Shown: positions 34,452 through 43,448 of the stretch, one piece after another | Layout of the letters: every line of letters starts with the position of its first letter | Numbering within the stretch: the stretch's first letter is position 1 | The notes under the pieces: generated by a model | Databases searched by the model: none | What the model saw: only the letters and a program-made list of their open reading frames with translations | Told to the model about the DNA's origin: nothing | NCBI GenBank assembly: GCA_016700175.1 | Contig: CP065003.1 | Location: forward strand, 2,180,001-2,244,000 | Direction: 5' to 3' | From: Acidobacteriota bacterium | GTDB lineage: Bacteria; Acidobacteriota; Blastocatellia; Pyrinomonadales; Pyrinomonadaceae | DNA: 64,000 nt | Made by a program: the position numbers and the translations under genes

Positions 34452-36500
34452 TCAAACCAGCCCGATCGAAGTGATTATCACGTCGATCAACTTTATCCCG
34501 ATGAACGGGACTATCAGACCGCCGAGTCCGTAGATCAGAATGTTCTTCTGTAAAAGCTTCGAAGCCGGCAGAGCCCTGTACTCCACGCCTTTCAACGCTA
34601 GCGGGATCAGCGCGATAATGACCAGCGCATTGAAGATCACGGCCGAAAGTATCGCCGATGTCGGCGAGGTGAGACCCATTATGTTCAATGCCTGCATTTG
34701 CGGATAGGAGATCATAAACATAGCGGGGATTATGGCGAAATACTTTGCCACGTCGTTGGAAATTGAAAACGTCGTTAGAGCGCCCCTGGTCATGAGAAGC
34801 TGTTTTCCGATCTCGACTATCTCGATAAGCTTGGTGGGGTTTGAATCCAGATCCACCATGTTTCCCGCTTCCTTCGCCGCCTGCGTGCCCGTGTTCATCG
34901 CGACACCCACATCCGCCTGCGCCAGCGCGGGCGCGTCGTTCGTTCCGTCTCCTGCCATCGCAACGAGCCTGCCTTCAGCCTGTTCCTTTCTGATCAACGC
35001 CATTTTATCTTCAGGCGTCGCTTCCGCCAGGAAGTCATCTACACCGGCCTCTTCGGCGATCGAGGCGGCCGTCAGCGGATTGTCGCCGGTGATCATCACC
35101 GTCCTTATTCCCATGCTGCGAAGATGATCGAACCGGTCTCTCATTCCGCCCTTGATTATGTCCTTCAGATAGATCACGCCCAGCGGCGTTCGGTTCTCCG
35201 CAACCACCAGCGGCGTGCCCCCGGAACGCGCGACCCGCTCGACGATTTCCTGAAGTTCCGGCGGTGCCGTCTCGCCGTTCGGCGCGATGTAGTGCTCGAT
35301 CGCATCCACCGCACCTTTCCGGATCTCGCGTTCGTCGAAATCCACTCCGGACATCCTCGTGTTCGCTGAGAATGGTATGAACTTGTGGCCTTCGCCAAGC
35401 TTGTGGATCTCACGTCCGCGAAGGCCGTACTTCTCTTTTGCAAGCACAACGATCGAACGGCCTTCAGGCGTTTCATCGGAAAGCGAGGACAGCTGCGCCG
35501 CCTCAGCCAAATGGGCTTCGTCGACACTCGGCAAGGCGATGAACTCGCTCGCCTGACGATTTCCAAGCGTAATGGTGCCGGTCTTGTCCAGCAGTAACGT
35601 GTTCACATCGCCCGCAGCCTCGACCGCACGTCCGCTCATCGCAAGTACGTTGTGCTGAACGAGCCTGTCCATTCCCGCGATCCCGATGGCAGAGAGCAGT
35701 CCTCCGATCGTCGTCGGGATCAGACAAACAAGCAGGGAGATCAGAACGATGGCCGTCTGAGGCGCATTTGAATAAATGCTAAACGGCTGAAGCGTGACGA
35801 CCGCAAGCAGAAAGATAATGGTCAGCCCGGCGAGGAGAATATTGAGCGCGATCTCATTCGGCGTTTTCTGCCTCGACGCGCCTTCGACAAGCGAAATCAT
35901 CCGGTCCAGGAACGTTTCGCCGGGATTTGAAGTGATCCGGACCTTGATCTGATCCGACAGGACACGGGTCCCGCCCGTAACCGCGGAACGGTCGCCGCCT
36001 GCCTCGCGTATGACGGGAGCGGATTCCCCAGTTATCGCCGATTCGTCAACCGAAGCCACACCTTCAATGACCTCGCCGTCTCCGGGAATGAACTCTCCTG
36101 CACTGACAACAACGACATCGTCCTTTTTCAGCTCGGTTGCGGCGATCTGCTCTACCCGGCCATCCTGCGTGATCAGATTGGCGGTCGTTTCGGATTTCGC
36201 CCGCCTAAGAGTGTCTGCCTGCGCCTTTCCGCGCCCTTCCGCCATCGCTTCGGCGAAGTTCGCAAAAAGGACTGTGAACCAAAGCCAGAAAGTGATTTGA
36301 GTCTCAAATGAGGAACCCCCAGAACCGGGCACTTCGACAATCAGTCCCCGAATGAGTTGCAGAGATGACAGCAGTGCGCCGACCTCTACGACAAACATCA
36401 CAGGATTCCTCATCATCTTGCGCGGATCCAGCTTGAGCACGGAATCCATCGCCGCCTGAGTAATGATCTTTCTGTTCCAGATCGATATCTTAGTAGCCAT
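34452..36500 (-). CDS. kdpB: Potassium-transporting ATPase ATP-binding subunit
   Basis: 682 residues, a P-type ATPase of the KdpB class. Actuator motif TGESAPV, phosphorylation motif LLLDKTGTITLGNRQA, nucleotide-domain GMNLWPSP-equivalent FIPFSANTRMSGVDF, hinge AMAGDGTNDAPALAQADVGVAMNTGTQAAKEAGNMVDLDS in sense. It hydrolyses ATP to drive K+ uptake through KdpA when external K+ is scarce. Spacing to kdpA is 76 bp and to kdpC 4 bp. Confidence 0.97.
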   Translation of the reverse strand: MATKISIWNRKIITQAAMDSVLKLDPRKMMRNPVMFVVEVGALLSSLQLIRGLIVEVPGSGGSSFETQITFWLWFTVLFANFAEAMAEGRGKAQADTLRRAKSETTANLITQDGRVEQIAATELKKDDVVVVSAGEFIPGDGEVIEGVASVDESAITGESAPVIREAGGDRSAVTGGTRVLSDQIKVRITSNPGETFLDRMISLVEGASRQKTPNEIALNILLAGLTIIFLLAVVTLQPFSIYSNAPQTAIVLISLLVCLIPTTIGGLLSAIGIAGMDRLVQHNVLAMSGRAVEAAGDVNTLLLDKTGTITLGNRQASEFIALPSVDEAHLAEAAQLSSLSDETPEGRSIVVLAKEKYGLRGREIHKLGEGHKFIPFSANTRMSGVDFDEREIRKGAVDAIEHYIAPNGETAPPELQEIVERVARSGGTPLVVAENRTPLGVIYLKDIIKGGMRDRFDHLRSMGIRTVMITGDNPLTAASIAEEAGVDDFLAEATPEDKMALIRKEQAEGRLVAMAGDGTNDAPALAQADVGVAMNTGTQAAKEAGNMVDLDSNPTKLIEIVEIGKQLLMTRGALTTFSISNDVAKYFAIIPAMFMISYPQMQALNIMGLTSPTSAILSAVIFNALVIIALIPLALKGVEYRALPASKLLQKNILIYGLGGLIVPFIGIKLIDVIITSIGLV

Positions 36501-36576
36501 CTTTCACCGCGCTAATGCGTTCCGTTGGTTGGTTCACGCTCATTAAACAATCGAAGGCCGACGAGCAGCACCCGCT

Positions 36577-38394
36577 CTAGAACGATTCTCCCGAACTCAT
36601 AAGGAACTGTTCGAGAATGGGGCCAAGGCTCAGCACCGGGAAGAACGTCAATGCGCCGACAATCAAGACAACGCCGACAAGCAGTACTGCGAAGAGAGGC
36701 GTGGTCACGGGAAACGTCCCGGCACCAGACGGAACACGCTTCTTCGCGGCCATATTGCCTGCGATTGCCAGGACGGGGAGGATAATGAAAAACCTGCCGA
36801 ACAGCATTGAGAGCCCGATCGTCGTGTTGTACCAAAGAGTGTTTGCATTCAATCCCGCAAAGGCGGATCCGTTATTGCCGGCGCCCGAACTGAATGCGTA
36901 AAGGATCTCGGTCAGCCCGTGGGGACCGAGGTTGTTTCGCGACGAAAGGCCCGCCTCGGGCATCAACACGGAGATCGCCGTGAAAGAAAGAATGAATAAA
37001 GGCATCACAAGGATCGCGATCACCACCATTTTCATTTCGAAAGCTTCGATCTTCTTCCCAAGATATTCCGGGGTCCGCCCGACCATCAGCCCGGCGATAA
37101 AAACGGTGAGGATGATAAACACAAGCATCCCGTACATCCCCGCGCCGACGCCGCCGAAGATGACCTCGCCCAGCAGTATGTTGGCAAGCGGAACGAGTCC
37201 TCCTAACGGCGTGTAAGAATCGTGCATGCTGTTGACGCTGCCGTTCGAGGCAGCGGTCGTAGCGGTCGCCCAAAGAACGGAGTTTGCGATTCCGAACCGT
37301 GTCTCCTTGCCTTCCATGTTGCCCCCCGGGCTCGTCTCGGATGCGATCTGGTCTACATTCCCCGGAAAAAGCGGATTGCTCCGGGATTCCGCCCAATAGC
37401 TCACAATGACTCCGGCGAGGAAGAGTGAGGCCATTGCACCAAACACCGCCCATCCGTGTTTCTGCGATCCGACCATTCGCCCAAGAGTGTAAGTAAACGC
37501 CGCGGGGATCAGGAGAATGGCAAACAGCTGCAGTAAGTTCGAAAAGGGTGTCGGGTTCTCGAAAGGATGTGACGAGTTTACGTTGAAAAATCCGCCGCCG
37601 TTCGTGCCTAACTGTTTGATCGCGATCTGCGAGGCTGCCGGGCCCTGGGCAATTGTCTGGGTATTGACGGCTTGCTTCAGTTCAACCGAATCGCCTGACC
37701 CACTCTCGTTTCCGATCTGTGCCATTGTCGATTCGTCTGCAAGAGTCGCCGTTTCGTAAGGGTTCAGATTCTGAACGACGCCCTGCGATACCAGCAGCAA
37801 GGCGAGAATTAGGCTGGCCGGCAAAAGAACGTAAAGCGCCCCCCTCACCGTATCTACCCAAAAGTTGCCGATATGATCTGTTTCCCGCCGCGCGATTCCC
37901 CTGATCAGCGCGATCGCAACCGACATCCCGACCGCCGCGGAGAAGAAGTTCTGATAGGTCAAACCCATCATCTGCGTCAGGTAGGTCATCGTCGTCTCTC
38001 CGCCGTAACCCTGCCAGTTGGTGTTGGTCATGAAAGAAACGGCTGTGTTGAAACTTGAGCCCGTATAATCCGGGCTGTCCACCCCAGGCAGATCCTGCGG
38101 ATTGAGAGGAAGGTACCCTTGCAGCCGCTGCAGAAAGAAGAGTGCGACACCCGAAACCAAGCTAAAGGCGATGAGGGCAAGCGAGTATTCTTTCCAGTTC
38201 ATCTCCCACTCTTCGTCAACCCTGCAGAACCGGAAGATCAGATTCTCTGCGGGACGCAGAAAACGTGAAAGGAATGTCCGTTCCCCCTCATAGACCCGCG
38301 CCATGTAAGCGCCCAAAGGTCTTGTGATCAAGAGCAGAAGCGCAAAGTAAAAAACGATCTGGAACCAGCCGCTTAGTGACATATCAGTAAACAT
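36577..38394 (-). CDS. kdpA: Potassium-transporting ATPase channel subunit
   Basis: 605 residues, with about ten membrane helices. Four selectivity-filter-like Gly-rich turns are visible: NTNWQGYGGE, LGTNGGGFFNVNSSHPFENPTPF in sense, SMHDSYTPLGGLVPL and SSGAGNNGSAFAGL. KdpA binds K+ and belongs to the SKT channel superfamily. An internal ATG at 38382 is an alternative start. It follows kdpF by 55 bp. Confidence 0.97.
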   Translation of the reverse strand: MFTDMSLSGWFQIVFYFALLLLITRPLGAYMARVYEGERTFLSRFLRPAENLIFRFCRVDEEWEMNWKEYSLALIAFSLVSGVALFFLQRLQGYLPLNPQDLPGVDSPDYTGSSFNTAVSFMTNTNWQGYGGETTMTYLTQMMGLTYQNFFSAAVGMSVAIALIRGIARRETDHIGNFWVDTVRGALYVLLPASLILALLLVSQGVVQNLNPYETATLADESTMAQIGNESGSGDSVELKQAVNTQTIAQGPAASQIAIKQLGTNGGGFFNVNSSHPFENPTPFSNLLQLFAILLIPAAFTYTLGRMVGSQKHGWAVFGAMASLFLAGVIVSYWAESRSNPLFPGNVDQIASETSPGGNMEGKETRFGIANSVLWATATTAASNGSVNSMHDSYTPLGGLVPLANILLGEVIFGGVGAGMYGMLVFIILTVFIAGLMVGRTPEYLGKKIEAFEMKMVVIAILVMPLFILSFTAISVLMPEAGLSSRNNLGPHGLTEILYAFSSGAGNNGSAFAGLNANTLWYNTTIGLSMLFGRFFIILPVLAIAGNMAAKKRVPSGAGTFPVTTPLFAVLLVGVVLIVGALTFFPVLSLGPILEQFLMSSGESF

Positions 38395-38449
38395 CCCTCT
38401 GATCGAAATGGACTCGGCAGGTCGCTATGGCAACCCTGCCAGCCTCTGA

Positions 38450-38539
38450 TCAGAACCTTTCCGGTCGAAGCAGCGCATAGCATAGGTAAGCCAATAGCAA
38501 ACACGCCGCTGCCAGCCCGATGGCGTTATCGACACTCAT
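38450..38539 (-). CDS. kdpF: KdpF, small stabilising subunit
   Basis: 29 residues: MSVDNAIGLAAACLLLAYLC then YALLRPERF. One hydrophobic helix and the C-terminal PERF are the KdpF signature. It has a perfect Shine-Dalgarno (GGAGG, 6 bp before ATG at 38539). It overlaps the preceding small ORF by four bases (ATGA). KdpF sits between KdpA and KdpB in the membrane complex. Confidence 0.92.
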   Translation of the reverse strand: MSVDNAIGLAAACLLLAYLCYALLRPERF

Positions 38540-38634
38540 CTGTTTCCTCCAGCCAGTTTCTCGGAACCCAACACAAAAGCAGTTCCGAGAAGGAAAAAGA
38601 CGATGAAAATACTCACGAATATAAGATCCAGCAT
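38536..38634 (-). CDS. 32-aa membrane micropeptide coupled to kdpF
   Basis: Reads MLDLIFVSIFIVFFLLGTAF then VLGSEKLAGGNR. Residues 2-22 form one hydrophobic helix, and the tail is polar. Its stop overlaps the kdpF start as ATGA, so the two are translationally coupled. The kdpF ribosome-binding site lies inside its last codons. Similar unannotated small ORFs seem to occur ahead of kdpF elsewhere (recollection, not checked). A role as an extra single-helix subunit is inference. It starts 5 bp after the beta-barrel gene. Confidence 0.7.
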   Translation of the reverse strand: MLDLIFVSIFIVFFLLGTAFVLGSEKLAGGNR

Positions 38635-38639
38635 TCTCT

Positions 38640-39359
38640 CTATCTCAGATTGATCCCGATCGCAGCGTAGAAGAAGTGGTTTCCTTGTGCGGCATCTGCG
38701 TTCCCGATCGAGTACGCAGCATAGCCCGTCACTCTGGGGTGCAGCTTGAAAGCCACCCCCGGAGTGAAATAGCCGGCGGAATGCTTTCCCGTGATCCAGT
38801 CGGCATTCACGTTCAGGTAGCTCGTGACACGCTGTTCGAATGCGAACTGCGCGCCGGCCCTTTGGGCGTCAGGCGCGACAACGGATTCGCTAAAGTAGTA
38901 ACCGCCTGCTGTTACCCGCGTTCCGGTTTTGAAGGTCTTGCTTGCCTGTGCGTAGGAATAATTCCCTACATCGTATTCAGAATCTCTGACCGGAAGATGC
39001 AGGCTGGTGCCGACCACGACCGATAAACCGTTCGCTTCGCTGCTGTAGGCACGCCATTTCACCGCGGGGACTAGTGTCGTAGCGTCCTCCCCGGGCTGTA
39101 CGTTGCCGGTCACATTCAAGCCCACTTCGATATCATTGCCGGTCCCGAACACGATTCGCGGGACAAAGCTCGAAAACCTGCCGACGGTCTCCTGGTCATT
39201 CGTTTTGAATGCCGCGTCCAGCTCAAAATACAATTCGCCTTTGCCCAAAACGTCCGAGGAGGGCACGTTGAACACCGTCTGCTGTGCTTCAATCGGCAGA
39301 GCCAGGCCTCCCAGCAGCAAAAGCAAGGGGATCAGTAAAGATCTATCGAATCCAATCAT
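38640..39359 (-). CDS. Predicted outer-membrane beta-barrel protein in the kdp operon
   Basis: 239 residues. Signal peptide about 1-25 (LLIPLLLLLGGLALPIEAQ). The rest is alternating amphipathic beta strands rich in Tyr, Gly and Asn (GELYFELDAAFKT, FGTGNDIEVGLNVTGNV, VVVGTSLHLPV, GYAAYSIGNADAAQG) ending in FYAAIGINLR, which fits an 8- to 12-stranded barrel. No precise family is recognised. Encoded 5 bp before the kdp small ORF and 53 bp after the 92-aa membrane protein gene, it probably forms part of the same transcript and might be an outer-membrane pore (inference). Confidence 0.72.
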   Translation of the reverse strand: MIGFDRSLLIPLLLLLGGLALPIEAQQTVFNVPSSDVLGKGELYFELDAAFKTNDQETVGRFSSFVPRIVFGTGNDIEVGLNVTGNVQPGEDATTLVPAVKWRAYSSEANGLSVVVGTSLHLPVRDSEYDVGNYSYAQASKTFKTGTRVTAGGYYFSESVVAPDAQRAGAQFAFEQRVTSYLNVNADWITGKHSAGYFTPGVAFKLHPRVTGYAAYSIGNADAAQGNHFFYAAIGINLR

Positions 39360-39412
39360 TGCGCGTTCCCCTTGTGGCCGGTGTCGGCAGGGATCCTGAA
39401 CACCGCCTCCAG

Positions 39413-39691
39413 CTACTTGGTTCGGATCGACTTCTCGAGTCTCCTTCTTGCGTATGCACCCAGAAACACCACCGGAAGTGCGATCAAAATCAGCAACGTT
39501 CCTGCACGGAAATATGTGCCGCGGTCCCTCACGTCACCAAAGAATGCCAGCATGTTGACCAAAAGCCCGACGAGTCCGGTCACGACACCGGTGATGCTGA
39601 AGACGCATAGGGCCTGCTTCCATCTTCTTGTGCTTCGGGAGGGTTTGCCGGAGGGCGTTTCGAGAGTGGCTGTTGTTTCCGAAGAGTCCAT
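39413..39691 (-). CDS. Small two-helix membrane protein, first gene of the kdp transcript
   Basis: 92 residues with a polar Ser/Thr-rich N-terminus and two hydrophobic segments, about 28-52 (ALCVFSITGVVTGLVGLLVNML) and 62-82 (AGTLLILIALPVVFLGAYA), then a basic tail (RRRLEKSIRTK). No family recognised. A plausible sigma-70 promoter lies about 100 bp upstream. Position as first gene of the kdp operon suggests a link to K+ uptake, but nothing in the sequence proves it. Confidence 0.6.
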   Translation of the reverse strand: MDSSETTATLETPSGKPSRSTRRWKQALCVFSITGVVTGLVGLLVNMLAFFGDVRDRGTYFRAGTLLILIALPVVFLGAYARRRLEKSIRTK

Positions 39692-39793
39692 CGTCTTAGG
39701 TCTCTCTGCTCCAGCAAGTCGGTTCAGATCGCATTTGCGATCGTTGGCACTCGGCGGATCAAGCGACCAAGATTCGGATCATACAGTCGGGGT

Positions 39794-39822
39794 TATAAGG
39801 ATGTGATAAATTTTCTGTAAAG
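39794..39822 (-). promoter_or_regulatory. Candidate promoter of the kdp operon
   Basis: On the minus strand TTTACA (39817-39822), 17-bp spacer, TTATAA (39794-39799). It would give a leader of about 95 nt before the ATG at 39691. No KdpE site was identified, in keeping with the missing kdpE. Confidence 0.5.
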
Positions 39823-40015
39823 AGTTTGAAAATATACTTTCGGCAGTGAGCGTGCCGACAACTGCGGTTCTGAGATGAACGAGGGCCGGTTTCTGGGAGG
39901 TCGGGAGGGCCTCCTCCACGTCGGGGGGACCGGTCGGAATTGCTCAAGTCACCTGGGACCTTTCAGTCAGCGTTGCCGTGGACCGGCACCGCAGTCCTCG
40001 CCGCTGACTCGTGTC

Positions 40016-40045
40016 AAAAACAAAAGGTCGCCTGAATGGGCGACC
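40016..40045 (-). terminator. Terminator after tRNA-Asp
   Basis: GGTCGCC (40026-40032) pairs with GGCGACC (40039-40045); the minus strand continues TTTTGTTTTT. The same hairpin, with one change, is duplicated at 32507-32526 at the other end of the island. Confidence 0.8.
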
Positions 40046-40062
40046 TGTGATTGCTTATTTAA

Positions 40063-40142
<80 letters not shown>

Positions 40143-40174
40143 AGACTTTAAGTGACCGGCAGCGGCTGGATGGC

Positions 40175-40250
40175 TGGTGGGCATAGAAGGACTCGAACCT
40201 CCAGCCTCTTCCTTGTAAGGGAAGCACTCTACCAATTGAGTTATATGCCC
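40175..40250 (-). tRNA. tRNA-Val (anticodon TAC)
   Basis: 76 nt with encoded CCA. Acceptor GGGCATA/TATGCCC, D arm ACTC...GAGT, anticodon stem-loop CTTCC CTTACAA GGAAG (anticodon TAC, reads GTA/GTG), T arm GGAGG TTCGAGT CCTTC. It lies 35 bp upstream of tRNA-Asp on the same strand; the two are probably one transcript. Confidence 0.95.
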
Positions 40251-40436
40251 GAATCCAGAGACCTTTCGCGGTCACTACTGTAAAGATCAAACGCTTTCGC
40301 CCGGCTCAGGGCGAACTGAAATGCTACGAAAGATGGCGGGGAAAATCAAGTCAGGAACCGGGAGAACATCAGGATGGGCGGGACCTGTGCCCGCCCTTGC
40401 AATAGACAGGAAGCAGGAGTTAGGAGGAAGTGAGCG

Positions 40437-40666
40437 GTGAAGAGTAGGGACGGGGCTTGTACCCGTCCGCCCGGTCAATAGTGCTGAGTACTGAGAGATG
40501 AGTGCTGAGCTGGACCGCTGGCGGCGAGCGAAAGACTGAAGCTTATCGGAAATCCGTTCAGAGCGGTCTTTCGGGCTGCGTTGAGTGCGAAGCACGAGAT
40601 CCGGCGCGCCCGACACCGCCCCGTTTAGAGCAGCCCTCCGGGCTGCGTTGAGTGCGAAGCACGAAT
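40437..40666. repeat. Dispersed intergenic repeat, copies near 40.5 kb
   Basis: The modules of 5465-5575 recur: GTGAAGAGTAGGGACGGGGC (40437-40456), and the CTGCGTTGAGTGCGAAGCACGA module twice (40576-40597 and 40642-40663), the second preceded by CCGCCCCGTTTAGAGCAGC. Between them, 40481-40510 carries GTGCTGAGTACTGAGAGATG, the inverse of the tandem array at 48.7 kb. The gap 40251-40762 has no supported gene. Confidence 0.6.
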
Positions 40667-40762
40667 CCTCGCAAACGCCGGAGGATACCGATTCTTCAGT
40701 CCTCAGTCCTTTGTTATGCCCGTCGCTTGCGCTCCGGGTTCCGATTCTTCATTCCCCCTTCC

Positions 40763-41668
40763 TCACTTGTCTCTCATCATTATGAACTCGACAAGCTCGA
40801 GAAGATCGGTGGTGGGGATGCTGAGCCTTTCAAGCGCCTCGTTCGCCCGCCAGTAATGGCTCATCGCCATGTTCCTCGCCTCGTGAACGCCGAAGACCGA
40901 CGGATAGGTTGCCTTAAGGGCTTCCGCATCCTTGCCTGCGGTCTTCCCAAGTGTTTCAGTAGTCTCGGTGACGTCAAGAAGATCGTCGGTTATCTGGAAT
41001 ATCAGACCGAGATGCGATGCGAATTCCGCGACGGTCTCCGATTCCTCATCGCCCGCCTCCGCTATTATCGCGCCGCATCTCGCTGAAGCCCTGATCATCG
41101 CCCCGGTCTTGCACAAGTGGATCCGTTCGAGTTCCTCTTCCTCGATGATCCCGGCCGAGCCTTCGGCATCAAGGTCGAGTTGCTGGCCGGCGACCATTCC
41201 CGAAGGGCTGCCTGCGGCCGCAGCGAGCTCGGAGATCAATTTCACCTTTATCGCGTCAGGAAGCGTCGCATCCTCAGCGATCGCCTTGAATGCGAGCGTT
41301 TGCAGCAAGTCACCGGCGAGAATTGCCGTCGCCTCTCCAAACTCCACGTGGCATGTGGGCTTGCCTCTGCGAAGACTGTCGTCGTCCATGGCAGGCAGGT
41401 CGTCGTGGATAAGCGAGTACGCGTGTATCATCTCGAGCGCCGCCGCCGTCGATAAGAGCTTGTCCGCGGCTGACCCAAAAGCCTTTCCAACGGCGATCAT
41501 CAACGCCGGCCTGAACCGCTTTCCGCCGGCGAAGACGCTGTGCCGGATGGCCTCGTGAAGACGCGTCGGTTCCTCGGTCGCCGAGGGCAGCAGCGTTTCC
41601 AGTCGCTCATTCACGAGCGCAGACGCCTCTTCCAGAAGCCCCGCGGCTTTCTCGATCGTAGTTTCCAT
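40763..41668 (-). CDS. ispA: Farnesyl/geranyl(geranyl) diphosphate synthase
   Basis: 301 residues from the ATG at 41668 (AGGA 8 bp upstream); a start at 41758 would overlap the upstream gene. First Asp-rich motif DDLPAMDDD, GKRFRPAL substrate Lys/Arg, and second motif DDLLDVTE in GLIFQITDDLLD. It condenses isopentenyl with allylic diphosphates to give FPP or a longer prenyl chain for quinones, undecaprenol or carotenoids. Product length cannot be read with certainty. A lycopene cyclase gene lies 1.9 kb away on the same strand. Confidence 0.92.
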   Translation of the reverse strand: METTIEKAAGLLEEASALVNERLETLLPSATEEPTRLHEAIRHSVFAGGKRFRPALMIAVGKAFGSAADKLLSTAAALEMIHAYSLIHDDLPAMDDDSLRRGKPTCHVEFGEATAILAGDLLQTLAFKAIAEDATLPDAIKVKLISELAAAAGSPSGMVAGQQLDLDAEGSAGIIEEEELERIHLCKTGAMIRASARCGAIIAEAGDEESETVAEFASHLGLIFQITDDLLDVTETTETLGKTAGKDAEALKATYPSVFGVHEARNMAMSHYWRANEALERLSIPTTDLLELVEFIMMRDK

Positions 41669-41720
41669 TCTCGGTCCTGCCGAACTGCTGTTCCGGGATG
41701 CAGAGGATCCGGGCGGGAGG

Positions 41721-42962
41721 TCATTGGGATCCCTGCGCCGTATTGTCGATGCTTTCATATACTCCCGTCAAGAAGGCATTTATCCGGGCTTGTTCGATCC
41801 ACCGGGCCACGATGACGATATCTGCTCTCTTGTCTATGTAAACTATGTTCGTCCCATTGCCCAGAAAGGCGATCGTCCCTTCAGGGGCCCCCGGAAAGAG
41901 TTTCCTTTCGGTGTTCAAAAAGAAGTTCATATAGCCGTAGGTCGGCTGAGGTGACGATGGAGTCTCCGCCCGCTTGAGAAAGGCTTCGGACAATATCTGC
42001 TTCCCGTTCCACTTCCCGCTCCTTGCGACCAGGAGCCCGAAGCGCGCCATGTCCCGGGCGCTGATGAACATCCCGCCGCCCCAGTGGCCTCCGCCGGTGA
42101 CCGACTGTATCGGCCTTCCGTCGATCAGCACGAACGAGTTCTCGTATCCGTGCCACCGCCAGGTCGCGGAAGCGCTGATCGGGTCCATGACGGCTTCACG
42201 CAGGACTTCGGGAAGAGGGCGTCGGATCACGTTCAGCGCCGCGAGCGCCAGCAGATTGACCCGAACGTCGTTGTATTCGTAAACGGTGCCCGGACGGTTT
42301 CGTTGGCGTGTCAGCCAGGCGGAACTGTCGCGGTCAGGCCTGTCCGCCCAGTCGGGCTTGCCCCAAAGGGTCCCTTCCCAATCGCTTGTCTGGCGCAAGA
42401 GATCGTCCCAAGTGATCTTGCGGTTGTGTTCGGAAGCAAACAGATCGAGGAACCTGGAATTGCCGAATTCTTCTGCGTTGTCGAAATCTCCGTATGCTGA
42501 AAGCGGCGATATCGGCGCCATCGAAAGGTGAACGGGAGCGTCGAGATCGCGGATCGTGCCCGCATCGAAAGCGATCCCCACCACTGCGGTCAGGAAGCTC
42601 TTGGTCACGCTGTGTGTCATATCGACGCGGTCCGGCTCGCCCCACTCCGCGACGATGTAACCGCCTCGGATTATGACCCCGGTCATCTCGCCGCGCGTTT
42701 TGAAAGGTCCGATCGCTTCGCCGAAAGGTTCGCGGCCGAACGTCTGCGCCTGGCCGAGTTCCTGGTCGCGCGGGGCTTTGGATTCGCTCAGCTTCGCGAT
42801 ATCGATCGCCGCGGCGAGCTTCGCGGCGTCGAATCCCGCCTGTACGGGCGATCTCCGCTGCCAGTCATCCTTACCGGGGAAGTAAGGAGACTGTGCGGCC
42901 GAGAGAACGGCGGACGCGAGAACGAGCGCCGCCGCGAATAGCGTCATTTGTCTTCTTATCAT
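41721..42962 (-). CDS. Secreted serine hydrolase (class C beta-lactamase/PBP fold)
   Basis: 413 residues. Signal peptide about 1-23 (LFAAALVLASAVLSAA). Active-site SxxK is SVTK in DMTHSVTKSFLTAVVG; the second motif is YEYNDV (Tyr-x-Asn); a Gly-rich third motif, HWGGGMFIS, follows. The family (PF00144) includes esterases, D-amino-acid peptidases and AmpC. True beta-lactamase activity cannot be inferred. It ends 52 bp before the ispA start on the same strand. Confidence 0.88.
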   Translation of the reverse strand: MIRRQMTLFAAALVLASAVLSAAQSPYFPGKDDWQRRSPVQAGFDAAKLAAAIDIAKLSESKAPRDQELGQAQTFGREPFGEAIGPFKTRGEMTGVIIRGGYIVAEWGEPDRVDMTHSVTKSFLTAVVGIAFDAGTIRDLDAPVHLSMAPISPLSAYGDFDNAEEFGNSRFLDLFASEHNRKITWDDLLRQTSDWEGTLWGKPDWADRPDRDSSAWLTRQRNRPGTVYEYNDVRVNLLALAALNVIRRPLPEVLREAVMDPISASATWRWHGYENSFVLIDGRPIQSVTGGGHWGGGMFISARDMARFGLLVARSGKWNGKQILSEAFLKRAETPSSPQPTYGYMNFFLNTERKLFPGAPEGTIAFLGNGTNIVYIDKRADIVIVARWIEQARINAFLTGVYESIDNTAQGSQ

Positions 42963-43019
42963 CGTTCGCTCCAGTTCGAACGATTATAGACGCTTTTCGG
43001 ACGGCGAACAGGACCCTCG

Positions 43020-43448
43020 CTAGTTCGCGACGACCTTGAAGTCCTTCGAACCCGCCTTTTTTCCGTCGATGAAAACATCGACGCGGTAACTCCCTGCCGG
43101 CCATTTCGAAGCAGGTCTCGCGTTGAACGCGACCTGGTTCTCGCCTTCCGAGGTCTTGTACGAGACCGTGATGTAGTTCGAGTTGGCACGAAGCCCGACC
43201 GCCTTGACCGCGACGATCACCATTTTCACCACGGTGGAATCGTCCGTGGGAAGGTCGATATAGCAGATCAAAGGAATGTCGTTCGGCCCGATCGTCTCAA
43301 GTCCTTCGGCTATGGTCCCGTCTTTTTCTTCCTTCGCGATCGAGATCGATATTGCCGGCGCATCGTCAGCGCCTTCGTTCCCGTTCGTCTGGCCGAGAGC
43401 GCAAGGCACGGCAAGCAGGCACACGAGTGCCGCAAGGGCAATTCTCAT
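43020..43448 (-). CDS. Small secreted protein, unknown function, Ig-like C-terminus
   Basis: 142 residues with a signal peptide (about 1-19, LAALVCLLAVPCALGQ). The mature part is predicted all-beta: ICYIDLPTDDSTVVKMVIVAV, YITVSYKTSEGENQVAF, and a C-terminal strand pair PAGSYRVDVFIDGKKAGSKDFKV in sense, typical of a small Ig/Fn3-like fold. No family name recognised. It lies 57 bp upstream of the serine hydrolase on the same strand. Confidence 0.7.
   Translation of the reverse strand: MRIALAALVCLLAVPCALGQTNGNEGADDAPAISISIAKEEKDGTIAEGLETIGPNDIPLICYIDLPTDDSTVVKMVIVAVKAVGLRANSNYITVSYKTSEGENQVAFNARPASKWPAGSYRVDVFIDGKKAGSKDFKVVAN

Noticed and set aside
34452..38394. KdpE or integrase gene hidden in the kdp island
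   Set aside because: All stretches over 100 bp are accounted for by kdp genes or lack coding signals; neither protein's motifs were found on either strand.
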